A stretch of 16,272 nt of DNA from Endomicrobiia bacterium (GTDB lineage Bacteria > Elusimicrobiota > Endomicrobiia > Endomicrobiales > Endomicrobiaceae), in assembly GCA_025998295.1 (NCBI GenBank), contig BNVT01000021.1:1-16272 (forward strand), in the 5' to 3' direction. Positions 1 to 8,022 of the stretch are shown here, piece by piece; positions within the stretch are counted from its first letter, which is position 1, and every line of letters begins with the position of its first letter. Position numbers and translations under genes: made by a program. The notes beneath the pieces were generated by a model. It was not told the DNA's origin and did not search any database. It was given only the letters and a program-made list of their open reading frames with translations.

Positions 1-65
1 GACAAAAGAAGATAAGAAGTTCAATCAAATAAACACTCAAAGCTGACAAAAGAAGATAAGGAGTT
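1..65. repeat. Tandem repeat, 44-bp unit, left end of window
   Basis: One full 44-bp unit (1-44) and about half of a second (45-65) are visible; both begin GACAAAAGAAGATAAG. The same sequence recurs near the right end (16201-16272). The unit length is not a multiple of three, so an array of exact copies would shift reading frame at every unit. This argues against a simple protein-repeat explanation. The array is cut by the window edge, so the copy number is unknown. Confidence 0.75.
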
Positions 66-114
66 AAATAGGGAGATTTCATCAGATGATGAGGATTTAG
101 TGAAAAATTCATAG
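43..114 (+). pseudogene. C-terminal reading-frame remnant containing the repeat
   Basis: From the second repeat unit an open frame runs to TAG at 112-114, giving a 23-residue hydrophilic tail that begins LTKEDKELNR and is rich in Asp, Glu and Lys. The frame is closed just upstream by TAA at 13-15, so it has no start. The right-end repeat copy encodes the nearly identical LTKEDKEFNQ. I infer a decayed member of a repeated gene family. No function is recognisable. Confidence 0.3.
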
Positions 115-257
115 TATACATACGGGCTTTTAGCCCTATTGAGTGTCAATATCCAACACTCTTACACACCTTGATTATACTTGTTTCTTAAGGAACAATT
201 TGTTAAAAGGTTCGAAAATAGTCTCTAAAGACAGATATAGTAATTACAAAAGACCTT
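115..257. other. Non-coding stretch, no gene seen
   Basis: No convincing reading frame is present on either strand. A GGGCT/AGCCC hairpin lies at 124-136 and a GAGTGT/ACACTC hairpin at 139-159. Neither is followed by a run of T, so I do not call a terminator. The stretch probably consists of decayed sequence next to the inverted repeat that starts at 258. Confidence 0.5.
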
Positions 258-332
258 TTGGACTGCGATTTAACTTGGGTTGTGAGTATTTGTAGTTCTA
301 AAATTTAATACTTAAGTTGCGCGAGGGGTCTA
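258..332 (+). repeat. Left copy of ~75-bp inverted repeat flanking the sugar cassette
   Basis: The reverse complement of this segment matches 6402-6476 along its whole length with about ten mismatches, most of them transitions, and one single-base length difference. Both copies start TAGACC on their inner side and end CGCAGTCCA on their outer side; similarity stops at both edges. The two copies face each other across the cassette of + strand glycan genes. The inner end resembles an insertion-sequence terminus, but I cannot assign a family. Confidence 0.85.
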
Positions 333-485
333 ATGATTACTTGTCCTTTTAATGAAACAAATCCGATAAGCGGGCATAGGACTATAACTAAAGAAAATAT
401 TGACTTATGTGAACCTAAAAGTTATCACTATAAGTCAGTTAATCGATGGAAAGAAGATTTAGAGATGGTGGTATTTATAGTTTAA
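333..485 (+). CDS. Unrecognised 50-residue ORF, possibly a gene fragment
   Basis: ATG at 333, directly inside the left inverted repeat, opens a 50-codon frame ending in TAA at 483-485. The peptide begins [10 protein letters not shown] and contains [12 protein letters not shown] near its C-terminus. No Shine-Dalgarno sequence is visible, because the upstream bases belong to the repeat. The composition is protein-like. It could be the end of a former first gene of the cassette that was cut by whatever placed the repeat. No family is recognised with confidence. Confidence 0.25.
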   Translation: MITCPFNETNPISGHRTITKENIDLCEPKSYHYKSVNRWKEDLEMVVFIV

Positions 486-551
486 TGTCGGTTAGATTGG
501 GTAAAAAGCTCAAAAAATAGAACCTTCTTTTTGGTAAGATGGAGAAAAGTA

Positions 552-1502
552 ATGAAAACAATGCTTGTTACTGGTGGCGCCGGATTTATAGGGAGCCATC
601 TTTGTGATGTATTACTTACGCTAGGGCATAATGTGATTGCATTAGACAATTTGTATCTTGGACGTAGAGAGAATGTATTTCTGGCAGAAAAAAATCCAAA
701 CTTTAAGTTTATAAAGGCGGACATACTTAACGATGCCGCATTAGAAAGAGTTTTTAATAATCACAAATTTGACACAGTATTTCACTTAGCTGCAAACAGT
801 GATATAGCACGCAGCTCCTCTGAAACAAGTATGGACTTAAACCTTACATTTATGACCACTTTCCGTGTTTTGGATGCTATGAGGGTGCATGGCGTGAAAA
901 AAATTGTATTTTCTTCTACCTCGGCCATATACGGACAGACGGGAGGCAAGGCGGTAGCCGAGGAATATGGACCACTATTACCTGCTTCACACTACGGCGC
1001 TGGCAAACTTGCAAGCGAAGGATTTATTGCAAGTTTCGTTGAAAACTATGGGTTTAAGGCATGGATAACTCGATTTCCTAATGTTTGCGGCGAAAGAACT
1101 ACACATGGAATACTTTACGACTTTATAGCTAAATTACGTGCTAATCCTAATGAACTTGAGGTTTTTGGTGATGGGACTCAGGCCAAACCATACCTATATG
1201 TTAAAGATTTAGTTGAGGCTATACTTTTTGTGTATGATAATGTGGATGACAAGATTAATGTGTTCAACATTGGGACCGAAGGACAAACACTCGTTTCTGA
1301 TATAGCACGAATGATCATAGATTCTATGGGGTTTTCTACAAAGATATGCTACACTGGCGGTGATCGCGGATGGGTCGGCGATGTGCCGAAATTTGCATAT
1401 AATCTTGACAAGATACACTCGCTTGGCTGGCGGGCAACCAACACTTCGGATCAGGCAGTACAACGCGCCATAAATGCAATATTATCGACGGAAATGGCAT
1501 AA
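552..1502 (+). CDS. NAD-dependent nucleotide-sugar epimerase/dehydratase
   Basis: The 316-residue product is an extended short-chain dehydrogenase that probably converts a nucleotide-activated sugar in the cytoplasm. The N-terminus carries the Rossmann NAD-binding glycine motif [10 protein letters not shown]. The middle has the catalytic SSTSAIYG segment followed by YGAGK, the Tyr-x3-Lys active-site pair of this family. The start at 552 is chosen because GGAG lies seven bases upstream; a TTG at 531 in the same frame has no such site and would add seven residues. The stop codon shares its last base with the ATG of the next gene (TAATG), indicating translational coupling. The neighbouring heptose nucleotidyltransferase suggests a heptose or heptose-derived substrate. 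The exact reaction cannot be read from sequence. Confidence 0.9.
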   Translation: MKTMLVTGGAGFIGSHLCDVLLTLGHNVIALDNLYLGRRENVFLAEKNPNFKFIKADILNDAALERVFNNHKFDTVFHLAANSDIARSSSETSMDLNLTFMTTFRVLDAMRVHGVKKIVFSSTSAIYGQTGGKAVAEEYGPLLPASHYGAGKLASEGFIASFVENYGFKAWITRFPNVCGERTTHGILYDFIAKLRANPNELEVFGDGTQAKPYLYVKDLVEAILFVYDNVDDKINVFNIGTEGQTLVSDIARMIIDSMGFSTKICYTGGDRGWVGDVPKFAYNLDKIHSLGWRATNTSDQAVQRAINAILSTEMA

Positions 1503-2764
1503 TGATAAAACAACTTGTCATTCTCGCTGGTGGTAAAGGATTAAGACTTGGCCTTACTGACATACCTAAGCCTATGGTGGACATAGCGGGTAAGCCGTTG
1601 TTATTATATCAGGTAGAGCTTGCAAAGCGTTATGGTGTTGAAGAGATTTTCTTGCTTGAAGGCCATCTCAGTGACGTTATACAAAACTATTTTGGTGATG
1701 GTTCAAAGTTTGGTGTTAAAATACATCACATAGTTGAACAAAAACCTCTTGGCACAGCGGGCGCGGTAAAGTTACTTGAAGGACGGATAGATCGATCTTT
1801 TCTCGTGTTCTATGGCGATATAGTGGTGGATTTTGATGTCGCACATTTTGTCAACTATGTGGAAAAAGATTTCAATGTGGTTGCAACACTTATCGCTCAT
1901 CCGTGTAATCATCCGTACGATAGTGATCTTTTGGAAGTAGATGATAGGGGCAACATTACTAGATTTCTACCAAAGCCGCATCCGCAAGGGCTTGTCTATC
2001 GAAATCTTGACAATGCGTGCGTATATGTTCTTTCGCCCAACGCGTTCCAATATATAGAACATGGTTTTGTGCAAGATTTTGGCCATGATATATTTCCGAA
2101 AATGCTTGCCAAAGGCGTACGTATACAAGCATATCAAACTCCCGAATACATCCATGACATTGGGACGAAGGATCGCCTTTCCCGTGCATCACGCGATGTG
2201 GAAAGTGGCAAGGCAAGGAGGCTTAATCGCGAAAATCCACGTCCCGCCATATTTCTTGATCGTGATGGAACAATAAATCGCGATATGGGTGATGCTAAGA
2301 AGGTAGAAAATTTTGAGCTTTTGCCTAACGTTGCAGAGGCTATAAAGACAATAAATAAGAGCGATTATCTTGCTGTGGTTATAACCAATCAGGGGATTCT
2401 AGCCAAGGGACTTATTTCTTTTAAAGGATATAGACAGATGCAGAAAAAGATGGAATCCCTACTTGGTAATGATGGAGCGTTTGTGGATGCAAGCTATTTT
2501 TGTCCGCATATGCCCGCAAAGTATAGAGGATTACATGGTGAAATAGCAGGGCTTAAAACCGATTGTAATTGTCGCAAGCCAGCACCTGGAATGATCTTTC
2601 GCGCAGTAAAAGATATGAATATAGATATTGCTAATTCATGGATGATAGGCGACCATGATTGTGATGTTGAAGCTGGACGTGCCGCTGGATGCCGCACACT
2701 ACGCCTTGAACAAAACGATGGAGGACTTTATGAAGCTATTAAAAAGATTCTATCCACTGTTTAA
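1502..2764 (+). CDS. Fused HddC-type heptose-1-P nucleotidyltransferase and GmhB-type phosphatase
   Basis: The 420-residue product has two enzyme domains. Residues 1 to about 240 are a sugar-nucleotidyltransferase with the GGKGLRLG loop near residue 10, IPKPM with Lys23, and the metal-binding YGDIVVD around 104-110. Residues about 249-420 are a HAD-IIIA phosphatase with DRDGT at 253-257 (nucleophile and acid/base Asp), Thr295-Asn296, Lys359 in CRKP, and GDHDCD at 383-388. A GmhB-like zinc site is visible as Cys334, His336, Cys355 and Cys357. GmhB removes the 1- or 7-phosphate of heptose bisphosphate, and HddC-type enzymes activate heptose-1-phosphate with GTP. One chain would thus cover two steps of GDP-heptose synthesis, although the substrate is inferred. 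The partner steps, gmhA isomerase and hddA kinase, are absent from this window. Confidence 0.88.
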   Translation: MIKQLVILAGGKGLRLGLTDIPKPMVDIAGKPLLLYQVELAKRYGVEEIFLLEGHLSDVIQNYFGDGSKFGVKIHHIVEQKPLGTAGAVKLLEGRIDRSFLVFYGDIVVDFDVAHFVNYVEKDFNVVATLIAHPCNHPYDSDLLEVDDRGNITRFLPKPHPQGLVYRNLDNACVYVLSPNAFQYIEHGFVQDFGHDIFPKMLAKGVRIQAYQTPEYIHDIGTKDRLSRASRDVESGKARRLNRENPRPAIFLDRDGTINRDMGDAKKVENFELLPNVAEAIKTINKSDYLAVVITNQGILAKGLISFKGYRQMQKKMESLLGNDGAFVDASYFCPHMPAKYRGLHGEIAGLKTDCNCRKPAPGMIFRAVKDMNIDIANSWMIGDHDCDVEAGRAAGCRTLRLEQNDGGLYEAIKKILSTV

Positions 2765-2858
2765 ATGTTTGTCAAAATATAAAAGTTTGACCGAAATTTT
2801 TAGAGATAAAAAAACACCCCAAGTCTACATTTTGAGTGCAAATGAGATATGGGGGTAA
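2730..2858 (+). pseudogene. Truncated start of a gene, possibly polysaccharide pyruvyltransferase
   Basis: ATG at 2730 sits five bases after GGAGG and opens a 42-codon frame that overlaps the 3' end of the preceding gene by 35 bases. The peptide starts MKLLKRFYPLF and ends with KTPQVYILSANEIWG. That tail resembles the region just before the domain of the downstream pyruvyltransferase (KKIFLLGTSEHDNIG, about residues 685-699 of the large protein). The frame then stops. A second frame over 2849-2904 still looks coding (KFLIVDFSQNRERAR). I infer the remains of a second pyruvyltransferase gene whose body was lost. The strong ribosome-binding site is direct evidence; the family assignment is inference from a short match. 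Confidence 0.45.
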
Positions 2859-2893
2859 GTTTTTGATAGTCGATTTTTCGCAGAATAGGGAGC

Positions 2894-5800
2894 GTGCAAG
2901 GTAAAGTGAATAAGAAAAAGAATGCTGTTATGCTTGCTGATACAAGACCTTCTCTTGTAGGTATGGTGCTTTTGCAGTTGCAGGAAACAAACAAAGGGCT
3001 TTTTGATGAAGCTATTATCTACTATATCGATGAAATTCCCGAAAGTAATAGGAACTTAATGTTATCTATTATGCCATGTCGATTCATTAACTATTCCCCG
3101 CCGCTTCCGGATAGATTGTTTGATTTGCCGAGGTTCAAGCAGTTCTCGAAATTAATGTTTGTACGGTATGAGATGTTCAGCTTGCTCGATGAGTACGAGA
3201 CTATAGCATGGATGGATACAGATATTCTTATACAAAGTAATATTGCCGGTATACTCGATTTAGCGAGAATAACCGGATATTCTATGGTAAGAGAAGATCC
3301 CAAGAATAAAACATCAAAGAATGTGGATCATATGAGAACATGTTTTATAGAGCTTCCAGAAGGAAAAGAGTATAATCTACAATCATATCTATTCCATTCT
3401 GGCTTAATGGCTGTAAGTGATAAGCTTGAAGAAAGAAAAGAACTGACTAAGTATTGTTATGATAAAACAGTTGAATGGGCAGAAATACTTAGCCTTCCGG
3501 ACCAAGGCGTCTTGAATGCTATGATTCAAGATTTTGATATTTCAGTATCTCCTATCAGAGGATCTGATTATTGCTGTTACCCTTACTATGGTCGTGATTG
3601 TAGTAATGCTGCTATCATCCATGCATGGGGTAACAATAAATTCTGGAACGATTGGTATCTGCATGAATTATATCCTGGATGGCAAGAGTATCACGACAAA
3701 TGGGTGGCTCTTGGAGGGCAGTCATTAAAAAAAGATTTTCGTCCTGCTATATCAATACTTATTCCAGTTTTTAAACCAGATATTGGCTGGTTTGGAGAAT
3801 GTCTGGACAGTATCATGGGACAAACACAAAGCTGGTACGAAAGATATTCGGATTTTGAGATTATTGTGATTTCTGAGTCTAAAAATGGGAAAGATGTCCG
3901 TAGCTTTTTTGACTCTTATGTAGATCCTAGAATTATACTTCTTGTTAATAACAAACGACTCGGTATAGCTGGAAGCCTAAATCGCGGAATGCAAATAGCA
4001 AGAGGTGATTATATCGCTCGTATCGATGATGATGATCTTATGGCTCAAGAGAGAATGTTCAAACAGAAGAAATGTCTCGATAAAAATCCCGATATTATGC
4101 TTTGTAGCAGTGATTTTGAGTACTTTGGCGATATGCAGGAGTATCGCAGGACGTTTTCATATGAGATGTCAAAAGCTTGGTCGGTTATCGCATGTCCATT
4201 TGATCATCCGACCATCATGTTCCGAAGAGAGTTCTTTTTAGGTGACCTGTTATACGATGAAGATAGAAGCCATGTCGAAGATTGGGAGCTTTGGCTACGT
4301 GCATTCGAAAGAGGTATGGTTGTTCATAGCATTCCTGAGATATTGACGCGCCACAGATGGCATGCAAATGGTGCAGGTGGAACAAAAAAGACCGTTGCCG
4401 CGATGCGCGAACTTGTAAAAAAGAACATGGAGCGCCTTGGTGTGGATATTTCGGCTGAGGTATTACCGTATGTCGGACCGTGGAGCGGTAAGGTTGATGA
4501 ATACATTTGTAGAAAGCTGGACGCACTTTTTGTCAAAGCATTAGCCAATAATTATGAATTGTTGCTATATGATCCGGACAGTCTGAAAACGATATATGAA
4601 TACAGACTTCATGAGGCAAAGACAGGGCAATTGCCGGCGGAAGTTGCGGGGCATATTTCTTCATACATTTCGTCTGAACGTACGCAGCAGTGGGCAGTGT
4701 CTTTGCAGCCTGCGAAACGAAAGAGGCTTAAGTATAAGATTTTGGACTCTTTATTTAAGCCGATATACAAGCAGTTTAAATGTGAAATACAAGACGTCAA
4801 GAAAGAGGTGTCGGACGTCAAGAAAGAGGTGTCGGACGTCAAGAAAGAGGTGCCGGACGTCAAGAAAGAGGTGTCGGACGTCAAGAATCTTGAGTATGAA
4901 AATCAGTTCCTCAAAAAAGTATTTTATTCAGATTTAAGCACAAGCAAAAAGATCTTTCTTCTCGGTACTTCCGAGCACGATAATATAGGTGATTCTGCTA
5001 TCACCATCGGTACGTATGAGTTTATTCGCAGGTACTTCAGCGAATATAGGCTCGTTGAGGTTACCGGTTATTATATGCAGACGGATTTTCAATATATTAG
5101 CAGTTTTATGCGGGACAATGATGTAATCTTCTTGCAGGGTGGCGGAAATCTGGGAAGCATGTATACAGTCGAGGAGGATATTCGCAGACGCGTGATAGAG
5201 AGTTTTCCTGCAAACAAGATATTCATATTGCCGCAAACGATATGGTTTTCGGATGATGAAAGAGGCAAGGCTGAACTCGACAAAAGCGCCAAAGTATATG
5301 GGTGCCATAATGGTCTTGTGTTGTTTACGCGCGGCAAGGAGAGTCTCAGTCTTGCAAAAGCATATTTTCCTTCGGTGAGATGTATGAATATGATTGATAT
5401 GGCACTTATGCTTTCGAGGGATTATGCTTTTGATAGAAAAGGAATACTGACGTGTATTCGTGATCTTGGCGATGAGAGTGGGCTTGATGAGGAAATATAT
5501 AACGAAGTTTTTGATATCATCAGAAAAATAGAATTGAATTATCAACAAACAAAAAACAGGTATGGAAAAAGTATTCTGCCTTTGATGACAGGAGAGGTAG
5601 TAAATAATGAACTCATGAAATATGCAAGGAGTAAGATCGTCGTAACTGACCGTCTTCATGGAATGCTCTTTTCTGTTATTACGAAGACACCTTGCGTTGT
5701 GATGGGTTCGTATACGCACAAGATTGGTGAGTTCTCGGAGTTCTTTGCAGATTCAAACGCCGTATTTTTCATTGGGAAGGATATTTCAAAACTACAAGAT

Positions 5801-5944
5801 AAGATGGCCAGAGCGTTTCTTGTAACAGAACCCAAGTACCCAATTCTTGAAAAAGGGCTATTCGACAAGATGGCGGACTATATCAGAACAACAACGAGCA
5901 AGGCAACAAAACAAGAGAGGTGTAGGGAGATAACCCATGTTTAA
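2894..5944 (+). CDS. GT8-like/GT2 glycosyltransferase fused through a coiled coil to a pyruvyltransferase
   Basis: This 1016-residue protein has four parts. Residues about 10-280 resemble GT8 glycosyltransferases: MDTD at 107-110 is the metal-binding DxD, LPDQGVLN starts at 201, and HAWGNNKFW from 243 resembles the HxxGxxKPW end motif. Residues about 283-520 are a GT2 domain with ISILIPVF, the IDDDD metal site at 377-381 and VEDWELW near 461. Residues about 632-665 are a coiled coil built from the heptad DVKKEVS. Residues about 685-960 are a polysaccharide pyruvyltransferase domain with NIGDSA, FLQGGGNLG and TDRLHGM. No signal peptide or membrane segment is seen, so it should act on the cytoplasmic side, adding two sugars and a ketal pyruvate to a surface glycan. 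The start is GTG at 2894 with GGGAG very close; GTG at 2906 with AAGG four bases upstream is a possible alternative. Confidence 0.88.
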   Translation: MQGKVNKKKNAVMLADTRPSLVGMVLLQLQETNKGLFDEAIIYYIDEIPESNRNLMLSIMPCRFINYSPPLPDRLFDLPRFKQFSKLMFVRYEMFSLLDEYETIAWMDTDILIQSNIAGILDLARITGYSMVREDPKNKTSKNVDHMRTCFIELPEGKEYNLQSYLFHSGLMAVSDKLEERKELTKYCYDKTVEWAEILSLPDQGVLNAMIQDFDISVSPIRGSDYCCYPYYGRDCSNAAIIHAWGNNKFWNDWYLHELYPGWQEYHDKWVALGGQSLKKDFRPAISILIPVFKPDIGWFGECLDSIMGQTQSWYERYSDFEIIVISESKNGKDVRSFFDSYVDPRIILLVNNKRLGIAGSLNRGMQIARGDYIARIDDDDLMAQERMFKQKKCLDKNPDIMLCSSDFEYFGDMQEYRRTFSYEMSKAWSVIACPFDHPTIMFRREFFLGDLLYDEDRSHVEDWELWLRAFERGMVVHSIPEILTRHRWHANGAGGTKKTVAAMRELVKKNMERLGVDISAEVLPYVGPWSGKVDEYICRKLDALFVKALANNYELLLYDPDSLKTIYEYRLHEAKTGQLPAEVAGHISSYISSERTQQWAVSLQPAKRKRLKYKILDSLFKPIYKQFKCEIQDVKKEVSDVKKEVSDVKKEVPDVKKEVSDVKNLEYENQFLKKVFYSDLSTSKKIFLLGTSEHDNIGDSAITIGTYEFIRRYFSEYRLVEVTGYYMQTDFQYISSFMRDNDVIFLQGGGNLGSMYTVEEDIRRRVIESFPANKIFILPQTIWFSDDERGKAELDKSAKVYGCHNGLVLFTRGKESLSLAKAYFPSVRCMNMIDMALMLSRDYAFDRKGILTCIRDLGDESGLDEEIYNEVFDIIRKIELNYQQTKNRYGKSILPLMTGEVVNNELMKYARSKIVVTDRLHGMLFSVITKTPCVVMGSYTHKIGEFSEFFADSNAVFFIGKDISKLQDKMARAFLVTEPKYPILEKGLFDKMADYIRTTTSKATKQERCREITHV
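4793..4887 (+). repeat. 21-bp in-frame tandem repeat encoding heptads
   Basis: Four complete 21-bp units start at 4793, 4814, 4835 and 4856 with GACGTCAAGAAAGAGGTG; a partial fifth starts at 4877. The units are almost identical at nucleotide level, with one T-to-C change (Ser to Pro) in the third. The period equals one heptad of a coiled coil, so adding or losing units keeps both reading frame and coiled-coil register. Near identity suggests recent expansion. Confidence 0.95.
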
Positions 5945-6008
5945 AATAATCAGGGATAACGGGGAGGGAGGGCGGATAGGAACTCCTCTTATCCGGATGT
6001 ATTCCTAG
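5937..6008 (+). pseudogene. Truncated start of the next cassette gene
   Basis: ATG at 5937 overlaps the end of the large glycosyltransferase gene by eight bases and is preceded by GGGAGA, six bases upstream. The frame runs only 23 codons (MFKIIRDNGEGG...) before TAG at 6006-6008. Overlap plus a ribosome-binding site is what one expects for a further operon gene, so this is probably a 5' stub whose body was deleted. The peptide is too short to name. Confidence 0.35.
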
Positions 6009-6061
6009 ATGCGATCGCGTATGAGAAGGCTGAATATTATAGAAGCAACTATAATTGTTCC

Positions 6062-6398
6062 TTAACTTTTCCTTAACTTTTTAACTAATTCAACTATTCT
6101 GTCTGGAGGATCTATTTTTTCCTGATATTAACAAAATGTAAACGTTAACATTTTACTGAAAGCTTTAGTTGTTTAAAGCGAATGCTTCTATTTAACTTTT
6201 TACCATCGATACATCTCCTTTCTAGCAGGCCGAGCAAAGTACCAGGTTTCCATTGCCTATCCCATCTAATTTGTTTTTGTGTAGTTATCTATTGCTGTTT
6301 GCAATATTCCCTTCTTGTTTTTAGAGTATTTCTCATAACTGGACTTATCGCTGATTTCTAGGGCTGTTTATATTCATACCACTACTAAGGCAAAGTTT
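6062..6398 (-). pseudogene. Decayed reading-frame fragments
   Basis: Read on the - strand, this stretch contains coding-like pieces in different frames, separated by stops. One piece (about 6290-6375) reads ALEISDKSSYEKYSKNKKG. A second (about 6160-6290) includes QIRWDRQWKPGTLLGLLERR. The third (6062-6124) ends DRIVELVKKLRKS before TAA. This pattern fits one or more genes broken by several frameshifts. The position next to the right inverted repeat suggests mobile-element debris, but no transposase motif is visible. The function is unknown. Confidence 0.35.
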
Positions 6399-6401
6399 GA
6401 A

Positions 6402-6476
6402 TAGACCTCTTGCACAACTTAAGTATTAAATTTTAGAATTACAAATACCTGCAACTTGGAGTTAAATCGCAGTCCA
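6402..6476 (-). repeat. Right copy of ~75-bp inverted repeat flanking the sugar cassette
   Basis: This is the inverted partner of 258-332. It begins TAGACCTCTTGCACAAC on the inner side and ends CGCAGTCCA on the outer side. A further short look-alike of the inner end, TAGACCTCCTACATAAC, occurs at 15835-15851. The pair encloses about 6.07 kb. All genes inside read +, while all confident genes to the right read -. Confidence 0.85.
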
Positions 6477-6698
6477 ATGTGAAGGGTAAATACATTTAAC
6501 ATACTTTTTGCAAAAAATATCAGACAGATAAACATTTAGACTTTCATTTCTTATTCTATGAATTTTAGTTCTAACATCGTCCACTATGTGGACACCATCG
6601 AATCTTTGAAACTGTAGTATGATGATTTGATCGTATAAGAAACCATTTACAACAATACAGAAGAGAACGCTTTGGCTCTGAGATTTAACGATCGCCAC
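6462..6698 (-). CDS. Unrecognised 78-residue ORF, doubtful
   Basis: An open frame begins MAIVKSQSQS and ends inside the right inverted repeat. It contains FCIVVNGFLYDQIIILQFQ, followed by a basic stretch. No Shine-Dalgarno sequence precedes the start (GGCG lies too close). Because its 3' end is formed by repeat sequence, it is at best the 5' part of a truncated gene. Nothing in it is recognised. It may be chance, as the surrounding 5945-6773 stretch holds no intact gene. Confidence 0.2.
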   Translation of the reverse strand: MAIVKSQSQSVLFCIVVNGFLYDQIIILQFQRFDGVHIVDDVRTKIHRIRNESLNVYLSDIFCKKYVKCIYPSHWTAI

Positions 6699-6773
6699 TA
6701 TTTGTAATCATGAACTTGAAAAGGCGGTCTATTATTGTTTTGTCAGTGGCAAATATTTATGTGATATGATTAA

Positions 6774-7969
6774 CTAAGATATTGCATTGCTAAAATTCTG
6801 TACTTTAGTTTTAAATTCTTTATTGTCCTCTCCTATTAGTATTGTTGTTGGAGGTTGTTTTATGGTCATGTAATTAAAAAATTTACCGTTAAGTTTTATT
6901 CCAAAATCTAAGTGGGGTCCTGTTGCAAGCCCTGTCATGCCCACATATCCTATAACTTGTTCTTGTTTTACTCTAGTTCCTTCTTTGACACCTTTGCCGT
7001 ATTTGGACAGATGCCCATAATAAGTTTCGTAACCGTTTGGATGTTTTATAACTACCAAATTGCCAAACCCTCTATTACCGCCAACTTTTACAACAATACC
7101 ATCGCCTACAGAGGATACGGGTGTTCCAATCGGGGCAGCATAATCTATTCCAAGATGAGGCCTTACACGTTTGAGTATAGGATGCATTCTGCCTGTCGAA
7201 AAGTGTGAACTTATTCTTCTAAATTGTAGAGGTGCTTTTAAAAAGGCACTTTTTAATGATTTTCCTGTTTCGTCAAAATAGCCACACGTACCGTTTTTTG
7301 TTTTAAAATAAAATGCTTTGTATGTTTTTGAAGCAGTTTTATACTGAGCGGCAATTACATTTGATGCCAGTGGTTTATTTGTTTTATTTACGCGCTTTAC
7401 TTCGTATAAAATGCTAAAAGTATCACCTTGCCTGGTGTCTGCAAGAAAGTCTATCTGCCATGCAAATATATCTGCAAAAGAAAGAATGATATTTACAGGT
7501 ATACCTTGAGATGCCATTATTGTCCATAAAGACAACGTAATAACTCCTTGTTCTTTATGTTCAGTTGTAGTTGTTTCTAGTATTTTTTTTTCTGCTATTA
7601 CTTTATTGTCTGAAGATTTAGTTACACAATAGTACGAAATTCCCGATGGATAATACGAAAAATTTGTCCATTCTCCGGTTTGATTATCATATAATATTTC
7701 ATAAAAATCACCGGGTATACAATAGCTGATATCAACAACTTTATTGAGTTCTTTAGCAATATTGTTGGCGTCTTTCCGAGAAAGTTTTGTTTTGTTTAAC
7801 GTCAACGTAAAAACGTCTCCGTCTTGTATAATTACTTTTTCAATTTCCGGTTTTTTTTCTTCGGGAAGCTTAACAGATGATTTTTTTTTATAATAAAAAT
7901 TGTAATTACGATCAGGCAAATTATAAAAATCGCGGAAAAAATAAGAGTTTTTTTTGACAAAATTTTCAT
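6774..7969 (-). CDS. M23 (LytM-type) peptidoglycan endopeptidase with frame break after the membrane anchor
   Basis: The product is a murein DD-endopeptidase of the MepM/Csd3 kind, expected to cut peptide cross-links in the periplasm. The catalytic region near the C-terminus has HLGIDYAAPIGTPV (zinc His and Asp), YGHL (catalytic His) and GPHLDF. In the last motif Asp stands where HxH members have the zinc-binding His. The middle region (FAWQIDFLADTRQGDTFSIL) is typical of the family. In frame with the body, the only upstream start is GTG at 8015, which gives no export signal. The other frame starts at ATG 7969 with MKILSKKTLIFSAIF, continues with about 20 hydrophobic residues, and reaches nine A on the coding strand (T run 7881-7889). 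One extra A there would fuse anchor to body. The gene is therefore either slightly broken or rescued by slippage. Confidence 0.85.
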
Positions 7970-8022
7970 AAGAGAGACCCATCCCATCAGATTTTAAAAA
8001 CTTCTGCCAAATCACCGTGCAA

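Noticed and set aside
205..220. GGTTCGAAAA resembling a tRNA T-loop
   Set aside because: No acceptor, D or anticodon stems can be built around it. No tRNA or rRNA was found in the window.
4596..4937. + strand ORF with repeated RTSRKRC units
   Set aside because: It is an out-of-frame reading of the 21-bp repeats within the glycosyltransferase fusion.
4934..5719. Long - strand ORF of 261 codons opposite the pyruvyltransferase domain
   Set aside because: It is antisense to a domain with clear conserved motifs, has no motif of its own and no ribosome-binding site.
7970..8015. GTG start for the M23 peptidase at 8015
   Set aside because: It gives no signal sequence and no ribosome-binding site, whereas the other frame from 7969 supplies a clear membrane anchor.
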